Shown piece after piece: positions 1 to 12,586 of a DNA stretch of 64,000 nt. The stretch's first letter is position 1. Every line of letters begins with the position of its first letter. The position numbers were made by a program, and so were the translations under genes. This DNA comes from Fasciolopsis buskii (Eukaryota; Platyhelminthes; Trematoda; Plagiorchiida; Fasciolidae), in contig LUCM01006041.1 of the NCBI GenBank assembly GCA_008360955.1, positions 62,001 to 126,000 of the forward strand. Reading direction: 5' to 3'. Under the pieces are notes generated by a model. The model saw nothing but the letters and a program-made list of their open reading frames with translations. It was not told the origin of the DNA and ran no database searches.

Positions 1-76
1 TCCAAAATACGAGAAGCGGGTTCAGCACCAGATTTCAGACGGCTTCTTTTTTCTTGGTAAGTAAGTTAATCTTTGC

Positions 77-170
77 GAATGATATAATGTTAATGACAGC
101 GTTGTTGGTAGACGTGATGTGCCAACGTTTCGACCACCGTGAGTAGTCTTTCTCAAGGCAAGCTTTACAA
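77..170 (-). repeat. Dispersed repeat, copy A (hairpin followed by GAAAC)
   Basis: On the minus strand this stretch matches two other places in the window (33651-33750 and 44648-44743) over about 90 bases. The shared core is a short inverted repeat, GACTACT-CAC-GGTGGTC here, followed at once by GAAACGTTGGC, and further on a CAACGCTGT block. Compared with the copy at 44648, both stem changes keep pairing (T-A to T-G and C-G to T-G). A paired stem followed by GAAA and a second short pairing (CGTTG with CAACG) recalls a hammerhead ribozyme. Penelope-like elements are known to carry such ribozymes in their terminal repeats. The left core here reads like TTGAGAA where CUGANGA is expected, so activity is doubtful. 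The element may continue beyond the left edge. Confidence 0.7.
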
Positions 171-3100
171 TTTGATTGTAAAACAGTATAGCTCAGTACA
201 GCCTTTCAAATAATGAATATACAAAGGTGATACACCATTCATTTCGCATGAAGTCATTCAAATCAAATTTAACAGCTTATGTAATATTGTTTAATGTCCT
301 TTTGCGAGATGAAAATCTATGACCACAGGGAATAAAATTACACAGATTTCACCGTAAGTTCACTTTGGTCTAAGGGCAGTAATGAAAATTAAATAGTAAA
401 CAATCGAATTTTGGTCAGAATCAAATGAATCTAGAATGAGACACGACAAGATGCATTTTCTGTACAGCAAACATTTTTAAAACAGATTTCGGATTGACAG
501 TTAACACTAACTTTCTGTGAAAATATCGCAAAGCATTTATTACTTAGGGTGGCTTTGGTTAGAATCCTTCGGCGAAACGTCCAATGTTGACTGACAGTCT
601 TGATATTCATACAGCATGACCAGTGAAGTTAGATCGCAGCTAGTGGAGCGAGTTGCCCACTGACGAGCTTGATAAACCCGGCGCTCGTCGACAAAATAAT
701 TCGACCTGCGAAACAAACTAACCGATTAATAGAATCGGCGAAAAAAATTAACCTGAGCACTTTTTGTAAGTCTGGAAATTGGTCACCGTGCTTTAGCCTT
801 TTAGGTTTCCAGTTTTCAGCTCTTGTTATTTCTGACCTTTATTCTGGAACAATTAAAACATACAAAGCATCAAAGCTGTTGAGCGTTAACAATTAAAGTC
901 AAAAACAAAACTGTGACATAGTCGAGAAAACGTCACACCCGCATAAGGAAACACTTTTAAATGATCCCAGATTCAAAGTTGAAGTTGGTGTTCGTCAGAA
1001 TTTTGTTATAACCGAAACTGCTATGGATCGCTAGTCATTAGCAATATTCCCAGTTTACAGAAATCCGCATTCACGAAAGTACGTTTTACTTAGTGATTTA
1101 TTACCAGTGTATATGAAAAAGGGTAGAGTATTTAAACCTATTAAGTCACTAAAGAAAAATCCACAGTCGTTTCTCATTAAAATACATGTTACTTAAACAC
1201 TCGGTCGAATATTTATTTTTCCTGTTTCAGTGACTTTTATTTGAGAACACTGGTTGCAAGCATGCAAACACATTTCACTAAGTCGACTTCAAATATGAAG
1301 GGAAAAGGGTCGTGGATACATTTTACTTTCCAAGAATGTCGCTATTAAAAGTAGATCAAGAGCTGGGGACAGTTAATTGAAAATTGTTCTATCGTGTTCT
1401 TATCAGATGAATTAGGCTATTCGCGTCGTCCGCACAAAAGACATCTAAGGAATAAAGGATTTTGACAAACGCCATTTTTCCATTTAGATTTCTGTGCGAG
1501 TTAACTAAATGCTGTTCGATGTTCTTAATTTACACGCTAATGATCTAGATTTCTAGGCCTAAACGATTTAGTTAATTGCTTTTTTGATTTTCCTTTTTTA
1601 TATGACTTCCGTGGGAATGAAAGCGGAGGGAAAATGTGTTCCCTTTGGTGAAGAATATAGAGTTTGTGCACTCACTCAAACGCGGCGTTAATTGTGTGTG
1701 GCACCGTAGCAAACAAGGCTACTTTTGATCATTTTCACTGGTCAGAATAAATTCATCTGTGTGGCATATTGAGACAGTGCTTCTCCAAGATGTGTCCTTG
1801 TTCGATTCTGTAAGGTAGGAAAAAGGAAACCTCGTGAGCCGAAACTCAGTAAGCGAGAAGGTTAACAAGGCCGACTAACAAAATGGCAGCACTATATCAA
1901 GCGAAAAATGAAAGTACACGTCATGATACTGGTGATTAACCGATTAACTGGTTCGACTCGAGATATTTAAAAACATTTGCCAATTTCAACACAGGTGGAA
2001 ATGTTGAATTAGTGTTTTATAGGCGCTAAATGCTTTTTGTTCACATCCTATATTCTGCTATTTTTGACGGGCGTATCCAATTAGAACCTCAAAATTTACT
2101 GCGCCGCTGATTTCTGCTGGGTCCTTTTATTAAACAGGAATATGAAATGAACTTCTGACTTGACAAGATCTATGAAGTACCGGTGTGCATTGCCTTTAGT
2201 GCACACGCTGATTAAATGACGCACTCAGCCATTGTTGACTAAAGCTAAAAATTGCTTTTGCTGGGAAACGATACGTATCAATGGAGCACACTTACAAGCG
2301 AGCATCGAACCGACTAAACTTTGAGTTGTAATCATTTAGGGATGATATTAAACAGGAATTCAAGGACAATGCCAGAAAATAGCACATTGCTCATCGTTTC
2401 ACGCGCATAACAACTTTTGGTCATTCGTTGTTTGATTAGGTGTAAATTGAAATTATATTGAAATCCTCTGTATAGGGGAGACCGCAGCTTGGGGAACTGG
2501 AGTACAAACCCCATCATGTCGATTGTCTAACTGCTTTCACTATCATTTTCCATTTACCTTTTAAAAAGTGACGCGCTGCAGAATTTTTCTTTTCTGGCAT
2601 CACCGTGACAATATAAGTTCCTTCTTATCTGCAAGAAATCTGTCTGAAAATAACTTAAAAAGTTGAACAACGCCCATAGAGGACATGAAATAATTCCTTG
2701 AATAATGTTCTTATCACCCACTATTTGTTTTCACAAGGTCATTCGTTCTAATCGTCTTTATTCTCTGGGCCGAACACTTACAAACCAGATCTGATTATCG
2801 GCAATGTTCCTCTACGATTTCGGTTTAGAAGTACAGTAGATCCTTATCAAAAGTCCTAAAATCAGCTGATACCTTCGGCACGAACCGAGTCACATGGAGT
2901 GTGCTATCCGATATGCCAAGTGAGTAATGATATGTGGTGGTAAAAGTCCTAAGATTCTCGCCGCTAGAGGTTTCACAGCGGTGTTGCAGTCAAGCCTGGA
3001 AGTGTTCATAATGAACCGATAAACGATACTAGACCCGGCTGGAATAGTTTCATGCGGTGACCAAAACACTGAACTTTGCAAGTGACCGGCCTTGATCATG

Positions 3101-4264
3101 ATGCCCCCTTAAATTCCAAGCATCTTGAGTAGATTCTTCTACCATTCACCAGAGGACATCGTTTTACTTATGTCTACTGCATTAAGGTTCAAGAAAGATT
3201 GAACTATCGTAAACGCGTGCAACTGTTCGGGCATCTTAGTCAGTTTACATCGTCTTCTGTTCCTGCATTATGTGGTAAACTGGAGCGGAAGAATGAAATA
3301 CGCATGGGTGGTACTTACAGTTACAAAAAGTCGGGCCCAAATCGACGGTTTAATCACACGTGAAATTTTCCTGCTCGATAACTCGTAGCTACGCTACAAA
3401 TGCATAAAAGTCGCCCAGGTTTGAAACGAAACAAAATCATGCTCTTCGTATGCTAGTTAGTTGTTTGTTGAATAGGCCGTATAATCAACGGATACCCTGA
3501 GGTTTGGGCGTGTATTTTGCTTTACCGGTCGTTATGCAACACGGCAGTCTGACGGCTCCGGTGGATTTCATGACGTGATGTTGCACGACTGCTTTATACA
3601 AAATAAAGGAAGGGCACATTTCCACCTCCATTATTTAACCGCTTCCGATTTCCATTTCTTATTTGTCCCTTGCCGTTGTCTGGAAAATCTGTTTTTTTAT
3701 TGCCTACTTAGCACAATAACAAAGAACAACATTGTGGAACAGCAGTACGGTGAGTGTATTGTTTCATAACGATTTTCCATCAAGATGTTCCTAGATCACA
3801 TGGGAATAGTGCGGAATAGATTAGACCTTTAGACAAGTATTCGCATAAGTCCTATTGCAACTGTCGCTCGCTTGATTTGTTGAACATAAATCCTCGGCAT
3901 GACACGGGGGAAGTCGTGGTAAAAGGTGAATTACGGAACTTAGAGTGTCTTGACCAAAAGCTTTCAGACCTAGAAGCCCAGCGCCATCTGCAAATAACTC
4001 ATTATTCAATATATCGCCAAAAACCTCGAGAATACGAAACAACGGCTTCAGCCTTGTGGGCCATCATCATCACTGCACCGAAGTTTGGGCACAGATGCAG
4101 GAAAAACACTGATTTAGTTATCTTACGTGTTGCTTCAGAAGTACTTGTTTTCAATGGTTTTTATCTTTTATCTTTTTGCTTCCTTTATTAATAAAGTCAC
4201 AATGTACTTCATTTTCAGGAAGGGGGCCGCGGCTAACAGAGGGCTACCAAGTGGGGAAGTTAAT

Positions 4265-4350
4265 CGACGGTGGGGGGATTCGAACCCGCGACCTTATGCA
4301 TTTGGCCAACGCCGGTCAACAGTGCATTATACAGCATCTACGTGCACCAC
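4265..4350 (-). repeat. tRNA-like fragment, probable SINE head
   Basis: Read on the minus strand, 4275-4287 gives GGGTTCGAATCCC, a good match to the RNA polymerase III B box and to the T loop of a tRNA. The T stem pairs with one mismatch. No convincing cloverleaf or intact A box can be built upstream, so this is not called a functional tRNA. The usual explanation is a tRNA-derived SINE or tRNA pseudogene. On the plus strand the same bases give spurious peptides containing GDSNPRP or GGIRTRDL, a pattern often mis-annotated as protein. A chance match is possible but unlikely for the T-loop block. Confidence 0.4.
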
Positions 4351-6689
4351 TGTATTTTGCAACTTGCAGACCTTTATGCGTTTGGTGAACGACTACGAGG
4401 TGCGGAGTAGCGTTACAGCCATGCATAAAAAGCTTACGCCTTGATAGTAGTGGGAGATGTGCATCTCAGTTCCTGCTAGGTGAATGTGCAGTGCCTATTC
4501 CTAACATGGATGAAAGAAATGTTTAGTGTTTCTATGGCTAACAATGGCCTGTGAGATGTAAACACTGCAAGATGGATAATGACAATGAACCTGCTCTTAC
4601 TTACATCAAGCTAAAAGCTTCGTCAACTGACAGTTTTTGCCACTAGAAAATCCCAGTGCTTGATATCAAATGAACAATATAAACAAACTTCTTTATTTTC
4701 ATTAGACTCAAAGTATGCCCATTGTCGACTGAGTGTGCAAGGATTACTGGGTTAGGTAACACGGGTGATTCTGTTCGATCCAGTTGGGAATAGAATATTT
4801 ACTGCTTGACGAACGTAATATGCATCACAAACACGCAAGAACAAAATAACGATGGCTGATGAAATCAGACTTGAAAACTTCGCCTCTTTAAATCTAGGTT
4901 AAAAAACACCCTTCGAAACACTCGGTTTAATTCGGCGGCTTTAAATGCATTAGAAATTACTCCTTCCACAATTGATCTGCTCAGCCCAGGTCTAAGCATA
5001 TCATCTGCCTTGCAGTAATTATATGTAGTGCTTGAATAGCCTGAAAATTAATTTTTAAAAAATAGTTTTATCAAGGGGTAGTACCACGAAGGACTTCTTT
5101 AGAGCAATTATAACATATACTTTGAATCAGTAAGTTAGCATCTTATCGACCTTTTGGATGCGTGAGAAACATCACAAACGGCTATGTGTAACAAATGCAT
5201 TTATGGAAAGGACTGACACAACAAAGCGCTACCAACAGTCATTCAACCTGGAAACTGTTTTTTCTACTATCCACTCGTATGATCCGTGAACCGAGGGATC
5301 ACAGTTTTGTGCAATTTAAACAGACCTATGTCCTGTTTACACCAGGCTGCCCTCACGGGGATATGGATAGATGTGGAAGTCATTGAAAAGCGTATCTCCA
5401 AGACGGTGAAAAAAAACTGATTAATTTAAAATGTTGCATTTAGAATTTTTTTCGTTTGCACGCAAAAGTGTCACGAGTTTCCACTGATTATGAGAGGATG
5501 AATTAGGAGACGCTAGCAAATGTGAAGTTTTTAACTTATTTAATTGTGGCCAACGAGTGTTCTTTGCCAAAAACGTTTGCATCATAAAAGTTACAAGTTA
5601 TACTTAGTTACGAAGGTCAAATAAGTAAGTGGTGGATAAGATAGTACTAGCTAACTATCGCCATCCGCTGACTTGTTTTCACCACAAAGGAAGAGATTCA
5701 ACTGACAGAGATTAGAATCAATAGAAACATGGCTTTTAGTGAGGGTGTGGTCTCCGGAAGGGGTGTGCAATCAGAAGCGTAGCCCCATTACGTTCCACTG
5801 CAAAATTCCCAAACCGGCTGATCCGGTTTTCGGACAACCAATGAACGAGCGCGAACTTTCCATCTTTTTTGCCAACATGAGAGGGGATGAAGATAAAGGT
5901 TTTGGTTGCCCGTTATCTTAAGACCTATTTGAATGCTGTTACTACCAGCCAGAGTAATTCTCATTCTGAGAACCTTTTTTGCTCTATGTTGAAGTAAGCT
6001 TAGTACCATTTTAATTATCCTGGAATCTGAGTGTCTTATTTTCCTCAGAAAGTTAAATAATGTATGGCCTAATGATAGTTCACCGACCATTGATCGGCAG
6101 TCTCGTACCGTGTTGATACGACATAGGTCGTGATCCCCAGTGCTAGCAAAATAGACGGATAAATTTTTGCAGGTTCCGTGCAGGTTTGCAACAGTCAAAT
6201 CCCGGAGGTTTGTAGATTTTCAAAAGCTGAAAAGAAAATCTCAACAATGAACACCGATCGAAGTATCGTAATATATCGAAAACTCGATGCTCCGTGTTTT
6301 GATTTCTATTGTGAATAATAACAGCTATGTCGGCAGATGTCTTGATTCATCCCAACCTTAACCAAAAGCGCTGTCACAGCAAAAAGCAGAATAACATTAG
6401 AAAACATGCCTGAAAATTTTGGACTGAATAGGAAGCATGCTTTACATCGGACGCAATCACTTGCTGCGCAAAGAAAGTACCTCGAGAAACAGATTCGGGA
6501 CAATGTACCAATTGGTTATCATGATCAGTTGCAGCAGTAGAAAAGTTATCATAATTACTGAAAACAACTCCTAGAAACTGCGGCATATGTGAGCCCGATA
6601 ACAGACGATTGCTGCCAAGGTTGTTATGATAGAAAAAATGATGACTACTTGATTGATTCTATCGATGGCTTTTCGGGTGCTTATGAAGT

Positions 6690-6880
6690 GGTCGAGTTTA
6701 ATGATAACGGTAACTATAATTGGAAAGATGAAATTGATAATCAGTGAGAACGATGACGATGAGTTTGGTGACTGTGATGACTCAGATAATGAGAAGTTGG
6801 ATTAACATTTCGGAAGACGATTGGGATTCGAATGATGGTACCGTTGACGATGGTGATTTGGTGCAAAATGACGATAAAAC
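6690..6880 (+). repeat. Cryptic GAT/GAC-rich triplet stretch
   Basis: A run rich in GAT and GAC triplets with the base period of a degenerate acidic coding repeat. One short frame reads SENDDDEFGDCDDSDNEKLD and then stops; a second acidic stretch follows in another frame. It may be a relic of an acidic coding exon or transposon protein, or simply a decayed triplet microsatellite. No family can be assigned and there is no splice context to support a live exon. Confidence 0.35.
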
Positions 6881-8373
6881 TGTAATGAATTTTTTATAAT
6901 TTAAGTAAGATTCTTGTATCAAAACTCGGGCCTGAGTTTAGAGGTATGAAGCTGGCAGCCCACGTTCTATTTTGACCACTTTCAACAAAAAAGCCGCTTT
7001 CACACAGCTACTATGAACATCAACCATACCACAAATATTCGCTAATGAAAAAAGATATCTCACTACTGTTGAAATACTCATTATTGCAAGTGCTGAAAAT
7101 GATCACCTGCTCAATGTCGTGGGGAGCATCGTGGAGATTTTCTGCTATCGATCGTCGCCCAACTTCCTCGTCTAAAACCTTGTGGCTAGCTCCGTGCTCT
7201 TCGTCTAGTAACTAGTAAAGAGAGGGAAAAGATAGACGACCTAACATGCTTATCTTTATTTATTAGAGGAATCGTCCCATGTAGTGAAATGCTCATTTTC
7301 GCTTTGATCGAAACCATTCTGTTTACTTTCCGTTTGATGCACATAGAACATGGACTTTGTTTTTTCTATTTTTTCTCTTCATCTCACGCACAGAAATAAT
7401 AACACTTGTCCACGAAGTTCAGCTAATCTTTTGGCAGCCAAAGGGTAACATAAACAAATTGTTGATTGATTCCTAATTCCACCGTGCTTCGCTGTCTCCT
7501 GGACTGTGAGATGTTGCTTCTCAGTGGACGCTGTACACTGACCTCAAAGTCGACTGTTACACGATATAACTCCCTGTCAACATAAATTAACCCAAATCAT
7601 CTTTCTAGTAGACAATTAGGTTCACAACAACGTGGCCTAATTCTTCAGTGAAGTGTAACTGTTATTCATGAACCGCTCGGAAAAATAAAACGAGGTGAAG
7701 ATAGTTATCAAGTGACAAGAAACACAAAATATTGGACCAAACAGATGCTAGTGAGTAATATTCGTGGATTGTGATCACCATTTATATAGGACAAGTGTTT
7801 TTCATTCTTTCGTGGTAAAAGACAATGACTGTAGGACTAATCATCATGTGAACTAAGAAAAAATGCACAAAAATCTATTTCGCTTGTTCCTACCGAGACT
7901 TTAGTCATCTTAGCATTACATGCACTTGAAAGACCCGTTCCATAATGCATGAGCTGCAAAAAGGGGTTCTCTCAACCTGGTATTTTGCCTGATAAGAAAA
8001 CACGACTCGAACAACTGCCCATGTTTTAGTGCAGTTTTTCCGGGATTTCAGCTGCTGCAAGACAATGAATTTTTGTATTCTAATGGAAACATTAAAATGT
8101 AACAATCAGAATTGCTTTACAATCCACTTTATGTCAGCTTGTGCAACAATTTGCGTTACACGGACGTGGTTTGATTTTGGTTGCAATCTTGCAGTAGCCA
8201 ATATTAGTGACAGAAAAATGATAAAACCACATCAGACGAGCCGTGGAGAAGCAAAAATATGTCAAATTCATGCACACCAATGGTTGCAGAATTCATCCAC
8301 GTGGTACAGAGCCCACTACCATGACACCGAATAATCTCGCCAAATGCAACCCATTAAATTAACTCCACATTCG

Positions 8374-8445
8374 CTGGTGGTACTCAGGCGGTCACAGTTG
8401 AGACGTCTCAGCCCGAAGGTCGCGATTCGAGATGCCACACTTGGC
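8374..8445 (+). repeat. tRNA-like fragment, probable SINE head
   Basis: The stretch resembles a worn tRNA gene: TGGTACTCAGGCGGTCA recalls a D-arm and A box, and GGTCGCGATTCGAGATGCC recalls the T arm and B box at about the right spacing, followed by CAC. The B box differs from the consensus GGTTCGANNCC, so transcription is unlikely. Best read as the head of an old tRNA-derived SINE. Boundaries and the SINE tail cannot be fixed from one copy. Confidence 0.35.
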
Positions 8446-10516
8446 AGTGAACTGAGTCCCAGGTTAGTATTTCAATGTATGTAGTATGTTATGCATATAG
8501 AAAGGTGGAAGAATATGCAGGAGATAGATTTACAATGTATGTAGAATCACATTGATTCAGCCACCAGTGCATTGTTTAGCTTTCATTTGATTGCCTCGAA
8601 ATAAAATTGAACCCATGAAATTCATTCGGATTTACGATTTCAACCAGTTTGTTGACATAGGAAGGACACCCACTTAGTACAGAAGATTCGTCATCGTTCC
8701 CTTGATCGCATGTCCTCAGTAGGTTTTTACATCTGAACAGTCTTTCTTAATATTGTCCCACTCGCGAGTCCAATCCTAATGAATTGGAACGGAGATAAGC
8801 GGTTTGTCAATGCAGTGATATGCTTTACGAGAGGGCCAGGTAAAAGACTGGTTAAACCTTTAAATCTGAGCAAAGGTATCACTGTTGAAGTAAAATGCGA
8901 AAATCTATGGTGTTCAATTTTTCAGCTGCAGACAACCATCAACAACGGGACCTCTCGTAGTCAAAACAGCTATGAAGTCAGACTTTTGAAAATGTTAAGA
9001 CATTACGGCAGCAATCATGTGACTATCAGGTTGCTGCTGTTAATAACCGAACCGAGGCGATTCTTTATTCCACAGTCCTCTGCGGTGGCTGCTTACATGA
9101 TATCACCAGAATGTTCGCAATCTCGTTTCGAGGTATGGGAGGAACTTACGAAACAAAGCGGATCCAGTTAGAACCGTAGAAAAAAGACACTTAACGGCGG
9201 CACTAAATTTGCAAGCATCTGTGACATAAACCTAGAGTAAATATGCCATCCGTAGTCGAAAATTGCGGGGTAAGCAACGGGATCGGTTAAAACTATGCAA
9301 CAGACGTTCGGTTTCAAGGAACGTGGTACAATTCACAGTGCCAGAAAAAACTGACGGCCGGGTTCTTGTTGATATAATACAATATATTGGTTGGTAAAGG
9401 CGTTCAGTAATAGAGACCAGACGCAATTCGACTTTTGGAAATGCAGTTGACAAGAAGGAAATAGCAAAGCCGGCGGGAGGATTCTCTCGAATGGCCGTTC
9501 AGTGAAAGATGAAAGTTATTTTCAGTTGCATTTCTTGCCCGTAAAATGGAAACTTCATGTGGTGATCGTTGATCAACATGTGTCAGCACGGTGTATCGGT
9601 TGCCTCAAACAGGGAAAGCTGTCACATTTTTTCTTGGCTGTTTGTTTGGTAATAAAGATTGTTCTTCTTGCTTAGATTTTATAACTGTTTCTACATTTTC
9701 CCAGGGAGTTTGCTTTTTGCAACTCAGCCTAATACTTCGCCACGTTTTCGTCAGAAATATAATTTCCGAAATATACCATACGTGTCTAGATGACAAGGCT
9801 CTATCGAATAGAGCACACTATAATACGAGCATCAGCACTGTGTCAATCACGTGCGGTGTGTGTATGTCTTAACCGGTACTTTCTAAATACATATTTGCCA
9901 AATATGTTGATACAATTTTCATTGAATTCCCTATTGAGCTTCTTCACTTTTGCAAATGTTCCACGGGCATCGCGTTTTGTATGTTGATTGTAGACAGTGA
10001 ATCAACTTACAACATTCATAATGAATCAGTGCATTTCCCACTAGTTTTGATCGCAGAAATCCTATCGAGAGGCGCCATTTCAGTGAGGGAATAAATTTCG
10101 GCAGAGGATAATTTAGTCGAGGGCAAGATTTTAGAAAGACCGATGCTCACCTAGGAGCTAACTGGCAAATGTCTATCGAATTTCTGTTCGAAACCAAAAT
10201 GCATTTTCTGAGAACAAAATAGTGGATTGATGCACGGTTGATGAAGAGCATGCCAAGTAGTCGAGATGAATTTCCTATCTCTTTTGCTAGCTCGGAAATT
10301 TGATTAAAACTGGGCGAGTAACGAACTAATAACGAACTTTTTCGCTACAACCCGGGAAGACGACAGCTCTCTGGTGAATTCAGCAATCTATATCCGTACG
10401 GATAAATGGGTGCAACTAAGGAAAATGAGTTGCGTCAGATAGCCATACTGACAATTGATTTTGGCTCTCAGATATGTCCACCGGGATTTTAATTTTTATG
10501 TTTAAAAAGCTAACAT

Positions 10517-10582
10517 GCTAGCGTAATCCCTGGTTGCTTTTGAAGCTGGAGGCCTCATTTGAATCCCCGGAATACAGCGTGA
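10517..10582 (+). repeat. tRNA-like fragment, probable SINE head
   Basis: TAGCGTAATCCCTGGTTGC resembles an A box with D loop, and TTTGAATCCCCGG about 35 bases later resembles a T loop and B box. The arms do not all pair. This is likely another decayed tRNA-derived short element; the call rests on motif order and spacing only. Confidence 0.3.
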
Positions 10583-12229
10583 ATGTTAAGTTTATTCAGG
10601 GTCAAGACGGTGGTTCATTGGAAAATTTTATAGACCTGCAAACAACAAAAAATTGAACAACGACTTTGGGGCACCAGTTGTGAACGTCGAGTTTCATTAA
10701 CTAGGGAACTGACTTAGTGGTTCATTAATTAGCTTGCCATCTGTTCACACCTATTAATTCGACAAAAATTGTAGTAGTGAAACTGACTGAGAATTCTAAC
10801 GTTATTTCTTTAGCAGTCGGCCATATGCTGAAGACGACAATTCAGATGGATGGATGGACACCTTGATAGTCTACTCTCAGATTCCAATGCAACGTTGCTG
10901 CAGGAAACTAGAAAGACTCTGGCTTTAAAAGCTTATTGTTTCCATAATAAAGGTTTGTAGAAATGTACTATGCACATTATCATGGAAGCGAACACAAAAC
11001 AAAATGAACTTTGTAGATCATTGTGATAAAGCCATCTTTGTCGGGATTGAAATGATACCCACTTCAATGAACTAACAACAGCAAAATGTTGTCTAGGCAC
11101 TAGAATTTACTTCCTTATTAGCTGATGCTCTCGCATTTCAAACTGTTTGAGAGCTTTACCATAGACGATTCACCGATTACATCGCGTAATTCGTTGGTTC
11201 ACAATTCATTGAATTGGCGTGAACTTAGTTGGGGAATTAAGAACTCCAAGCATCTGTCGGTTCTAACATAAAAATCTCGATATAGATTTTGGCCCAGCTG
11301 AAATTTCGCCCTCATCCAGGTATATAAAAGGACTGTTTGGCTTGACTTGACTAGCTTTTGTCAAAACAGTCGTGTCTGGTTAAAACAAACTCTCAGACCT
11401 TGCCCGGCAAATTACTGAATCATCCGAATAACTTCTAATTGTTAGGCGAGTGCTTTACCGCAGCGGAAACTAATGGAATGTTCTATTTGAAATTCAGAGG
11501 TAAATAAAAAGTGAAATGTTATCCACAATGTGCGGAATTGTAAACAAAAATGATAAAATGCAGAGAGATCTCGTTCACTTATTTCATGCTTCTGTACCAT
11601 CTCGAATTAGCTAGCTCTTTCTCAATCACCGACACTAGATCATGCAATATCTATCATTAATATGTTTGACTTCAGGTCACACGTAATCTATTGTCCTATT
11701 AAACAGATTAGAATAATCCCCCACCCTGAATTGCTTGCCTCGTGTGTGTTTTGCTTGCGAGACAACCAAAAACTAACCGAACAGCTTGGATTCACCATAG
11801 AGTGGACTTTAAATTGATTAGCGAACGTTGGTTTCCCTCCAGAAAATATCTCGAAACTCAAAGTGGTTTATGAATTCATCATATTTTTTACTTTGTATCC
11901 TAGATAAAATATAATGTATTATTAAAACTGTTCTATTTATCATGGATCGGGTCACCAGCGTCTCATGAACACCCAGATTCCAAGTTGTTTGTTCACCTGT
12001 TCACTAATAAGAAAGCCTCGCATGCGTTTGCTTATGCCAATCGGACCGCATACAAAATACGAACGATTCGCTTCAATACTGACCAATCAGAGCAATGTTT
12101 GGGTACAAACAAAATAGCCGCACGCCTCGAGAGGTAATTATACAAACGGATGGTAATCATACACTGTACACATAGGATGATGATTACTTTCGACTACCAG
12201 TGCGCTGCAGTACTTCCAAAAGAATTTTG

Positions 12230-12586
12230 ATGAGGCATTGTGCAGGAATTGTGCGAGACCTTGTGTTTCAAAGACTCCACTTACTCGGACTTTTCTTTTT
12301 AATATTTCCCCTAACTCGTTGGTGTGAAGCCAACCAAAAAGAGAATAATTCGATTGACGTGTGGAGTCAACAGCAGCAGCAACAGCAGTCGGAATCTTAC
12401 CCACCCAGTGCGTTTTCGGTCAATACTGCGAATATCGGCACACACGGAGAAGTGCTCATCCCGGATGAACAACGTCTTTTACAGGAAATTCTTAGAGATT
12501 ACGATCCAGCCTCAAGACCAACATATATCGCGTCGAAAAGCGTAAATGTTGGCTTCCAGATGACCTTGATTCAGATAAGTCAACTG
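12230..12586 (+). CDS. nAChR-type Cys-loop receptor subunit, coding exon 1
   Basis: First visible coding exon of a pentameric ligand-gated ion channel subunit, a plasma-membrane acetylcholine-type receptor. It encodes residues 1-119. Residues 1 to about 34 form a signal peptide with hydrophobic core LLGLFFLIFPL. Residues 35-78 are a low-complexity linker with seven glutamines (47-53, from CAA/CAG codons) and a possible N-glycosylation site at N39. From residue 79 comes the extracellular domain start: DEQRLLQEILRDYDP, then VNVGFQMTLIQISQL, a family hallmark. The first ATG in the open frame is at 12230; the frame is also open back to 12176 with a GTG at 12200, but ATG plus the signal peptide decide the start. 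The donor is CTG|GTAAGT, phase 0. An upstream non-coding exon is possible. The long linker between signal peptide and first helix is unusual for the family. Confidence 0.93.
12368..12388 (+). repeat. CAG/CAA repeat encoding seven glutamines
   Basis: Seven consecutive CAA or CAG codons sit in the receptor's N-terminal linker (residues 47-53). The CAA interruptions argue against a freely expanding tract, but length variation between individuals is plausible. Confidence 0.9.

Larger units (their letters stand above)
1..12229. other. Upstream non-coding region
   Basis: No open reading frame here has recognisable family motifs, credible length or splice-linked partners; the longest frames (about 130 codons at 8779-9171 and 5788-6198) look like chance. 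What can be supported is a dispersed repeat copy near the left edge, tRNA-like fragments near 4265, 8374 and 10517, and a GAT-rich stretch near 6690. The promoter and any 5' untranslated exons of the receptor gene should lie here or in another upstream exon, but no convincing TATA or initiator context stands out. A CCAAT at 12083-12087 is too weak a signal to call. The open frame of exon 1 begins after a stop at 12173-12175. Confidence 0.6.

Noticed and set aside
4127..4444. Frames with GDSNPRP and GGIRTRDL peptides taken as protein
   Set aside because: These are plus-strand readings of a minus-strand tRNA-like T arm, a common source of false proteins.
5788..6198. 136-codon open frame on the minus strand
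   Set aside because: Composition looks like translated non-coding DNA and no motif was recognised.
8779..9171. 130-codon open frame on the plus strand upstream of the gene
   Set aside because: No conserved motif, no signal or domain pattern, and no partner exons; treated as chance.
12083..12087. CCAAT box as promoter of the receptor gene
   Set aside because: A five-base match with no supporting TATA, initiator or transcript evidence; upstream exons or trans-splicing cannot be excluded.
12200..12229. GTG start ten codons before the ATG of exon 1
   Set aside because: GTG is not a usual nuclear start, and the ATG at 12230 directly precedes a good signal peptide.
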